Below are positions 63,988 through 64,000 of a stretch of 64,000 bases of DNA, one piece after another. A program made the position numbers and the translations under genes. The stretch is from positions 1,054,001-1,118,000 of the forward strand of contig NZ_CP133990.1 of the NCBI RefSeq assembly GCF_031582905.1, written 5' to 3'. Positions within the stretch are counted from its first letter, which is position 1; every line of letters starts with the position of its first letter. The stretch comes from Pengzhenrongella sp031582905 (GTDB lineage: Bacteria; Actinomycetota; Actinomycetes; Actinomycetales; Cellulomonadaceae). Below the pieces are notes generated by a model. That model saw nothing but the letters and a program-made list of their open reading frames with translations, was not told the DNA's origin and ran no database searches.

Positions 63988-64000
63988 TCCTGACCCTGAG

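Overview
The window is very GC-rich, uses many GTG starts and overlapping ATGA/GTGA gene junctions, and carries a conserved actinobacterial housekeeping run (DUF3039, helicase, pncB, clpS, DUF2017, murI, MBL hydrolase, rph, rdgB). Together with DUF222/HNH, DUF3140, DUF2382 and many apparently leaderless genes this points to a Micrococcales chromosome, most likely Cellulomonas or a close relative. The genus is inferred from gene content, not tested.

Layout. 1-8.4 kb is a carbohydrate block: VOC protein, aldo/keto reductase, PfkB kinase, a GH4 6-phospho-glycosidase on the minus strand, then a second PfkB kinase, a lipoprotein solute-binding protein and two ABC permeases. 8.4-13.6 kb holds an FNT channel, a zinc alcohol dehydrogenase with a partner, a BtrH_N/DUF4872 protein and an SRPBCC protein. 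13.7-17.0 kb (minus) is a two-gene phosphatase/ATP-binding signalling pair. 17.1-26.8 kb holds small conserved genes, a LolA-like protein with an ABC exporter, a Cys-cluster/pentapeptide protein, recQ, a DeoR regulator, DUF4334, DUF2087, a HATPase and DUF72. 26.8-31.2 kb has repeats, a GntR regulator, nagB and a DUF222-HNH nuclease under an SOS box. 31.4-44.7 kb is the housekeeping block, with thioredoxin, peroxiredoxin, a GroES-fold protein, an ABC-F ATPase and tRNA-Leu.

The accessory part starts at tRNA-Lys(CTT) (44730). A 40-bp copy of the tRNA 3' end recurs at 52499-52538 and bounds a ~7.7-kb island. It contains the wreck of an actinomycete integrative conjugative element (integrase tail joined to an FtsK N-terminus, two small genes), an XRE regulator broken by a stop codon, a Nudix hydrolase, an OLD-type ATPase/TOPRIM protein of visibly lower GC, an intact ISL3-family IS with an 8-bp target duplication, an unusually regular cloverleaf-forming sequence (50863-50913), and a minus-strand P-loop ATPase. 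A second, more decayed integrase fossil lies just outside the distal repeat, so two related elements once sat in tandem here. From 52.8 to 64 kb follow a DUF3500 lipoprotein, a secreted protein, a truncated response regulator, a TetR regulator, an IS481-family element whose transposase stop codon comes from its duplicated CTAG target, a PRC-barrel/DUF2382 stress-type cluster and a large GAF/PAS/SpoIIE phosphatase.

A caution covers the whole window. At least twelve genes, including ones expected to be intact (pncB, rdgB, DUF2017), are split by frameshifts. Where I could reconstruct them, nearly all are explained by one missing base in a short homopolymer, mostly G or C. This pattern looks like sequencing or assembly error rather than mass gene decay. 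I label these genes pseudogene but give the reconstructed span. The nonsense codon in the XRE gene, the truncated response regulator and the integrase fossils are different in kind and look like true decay.
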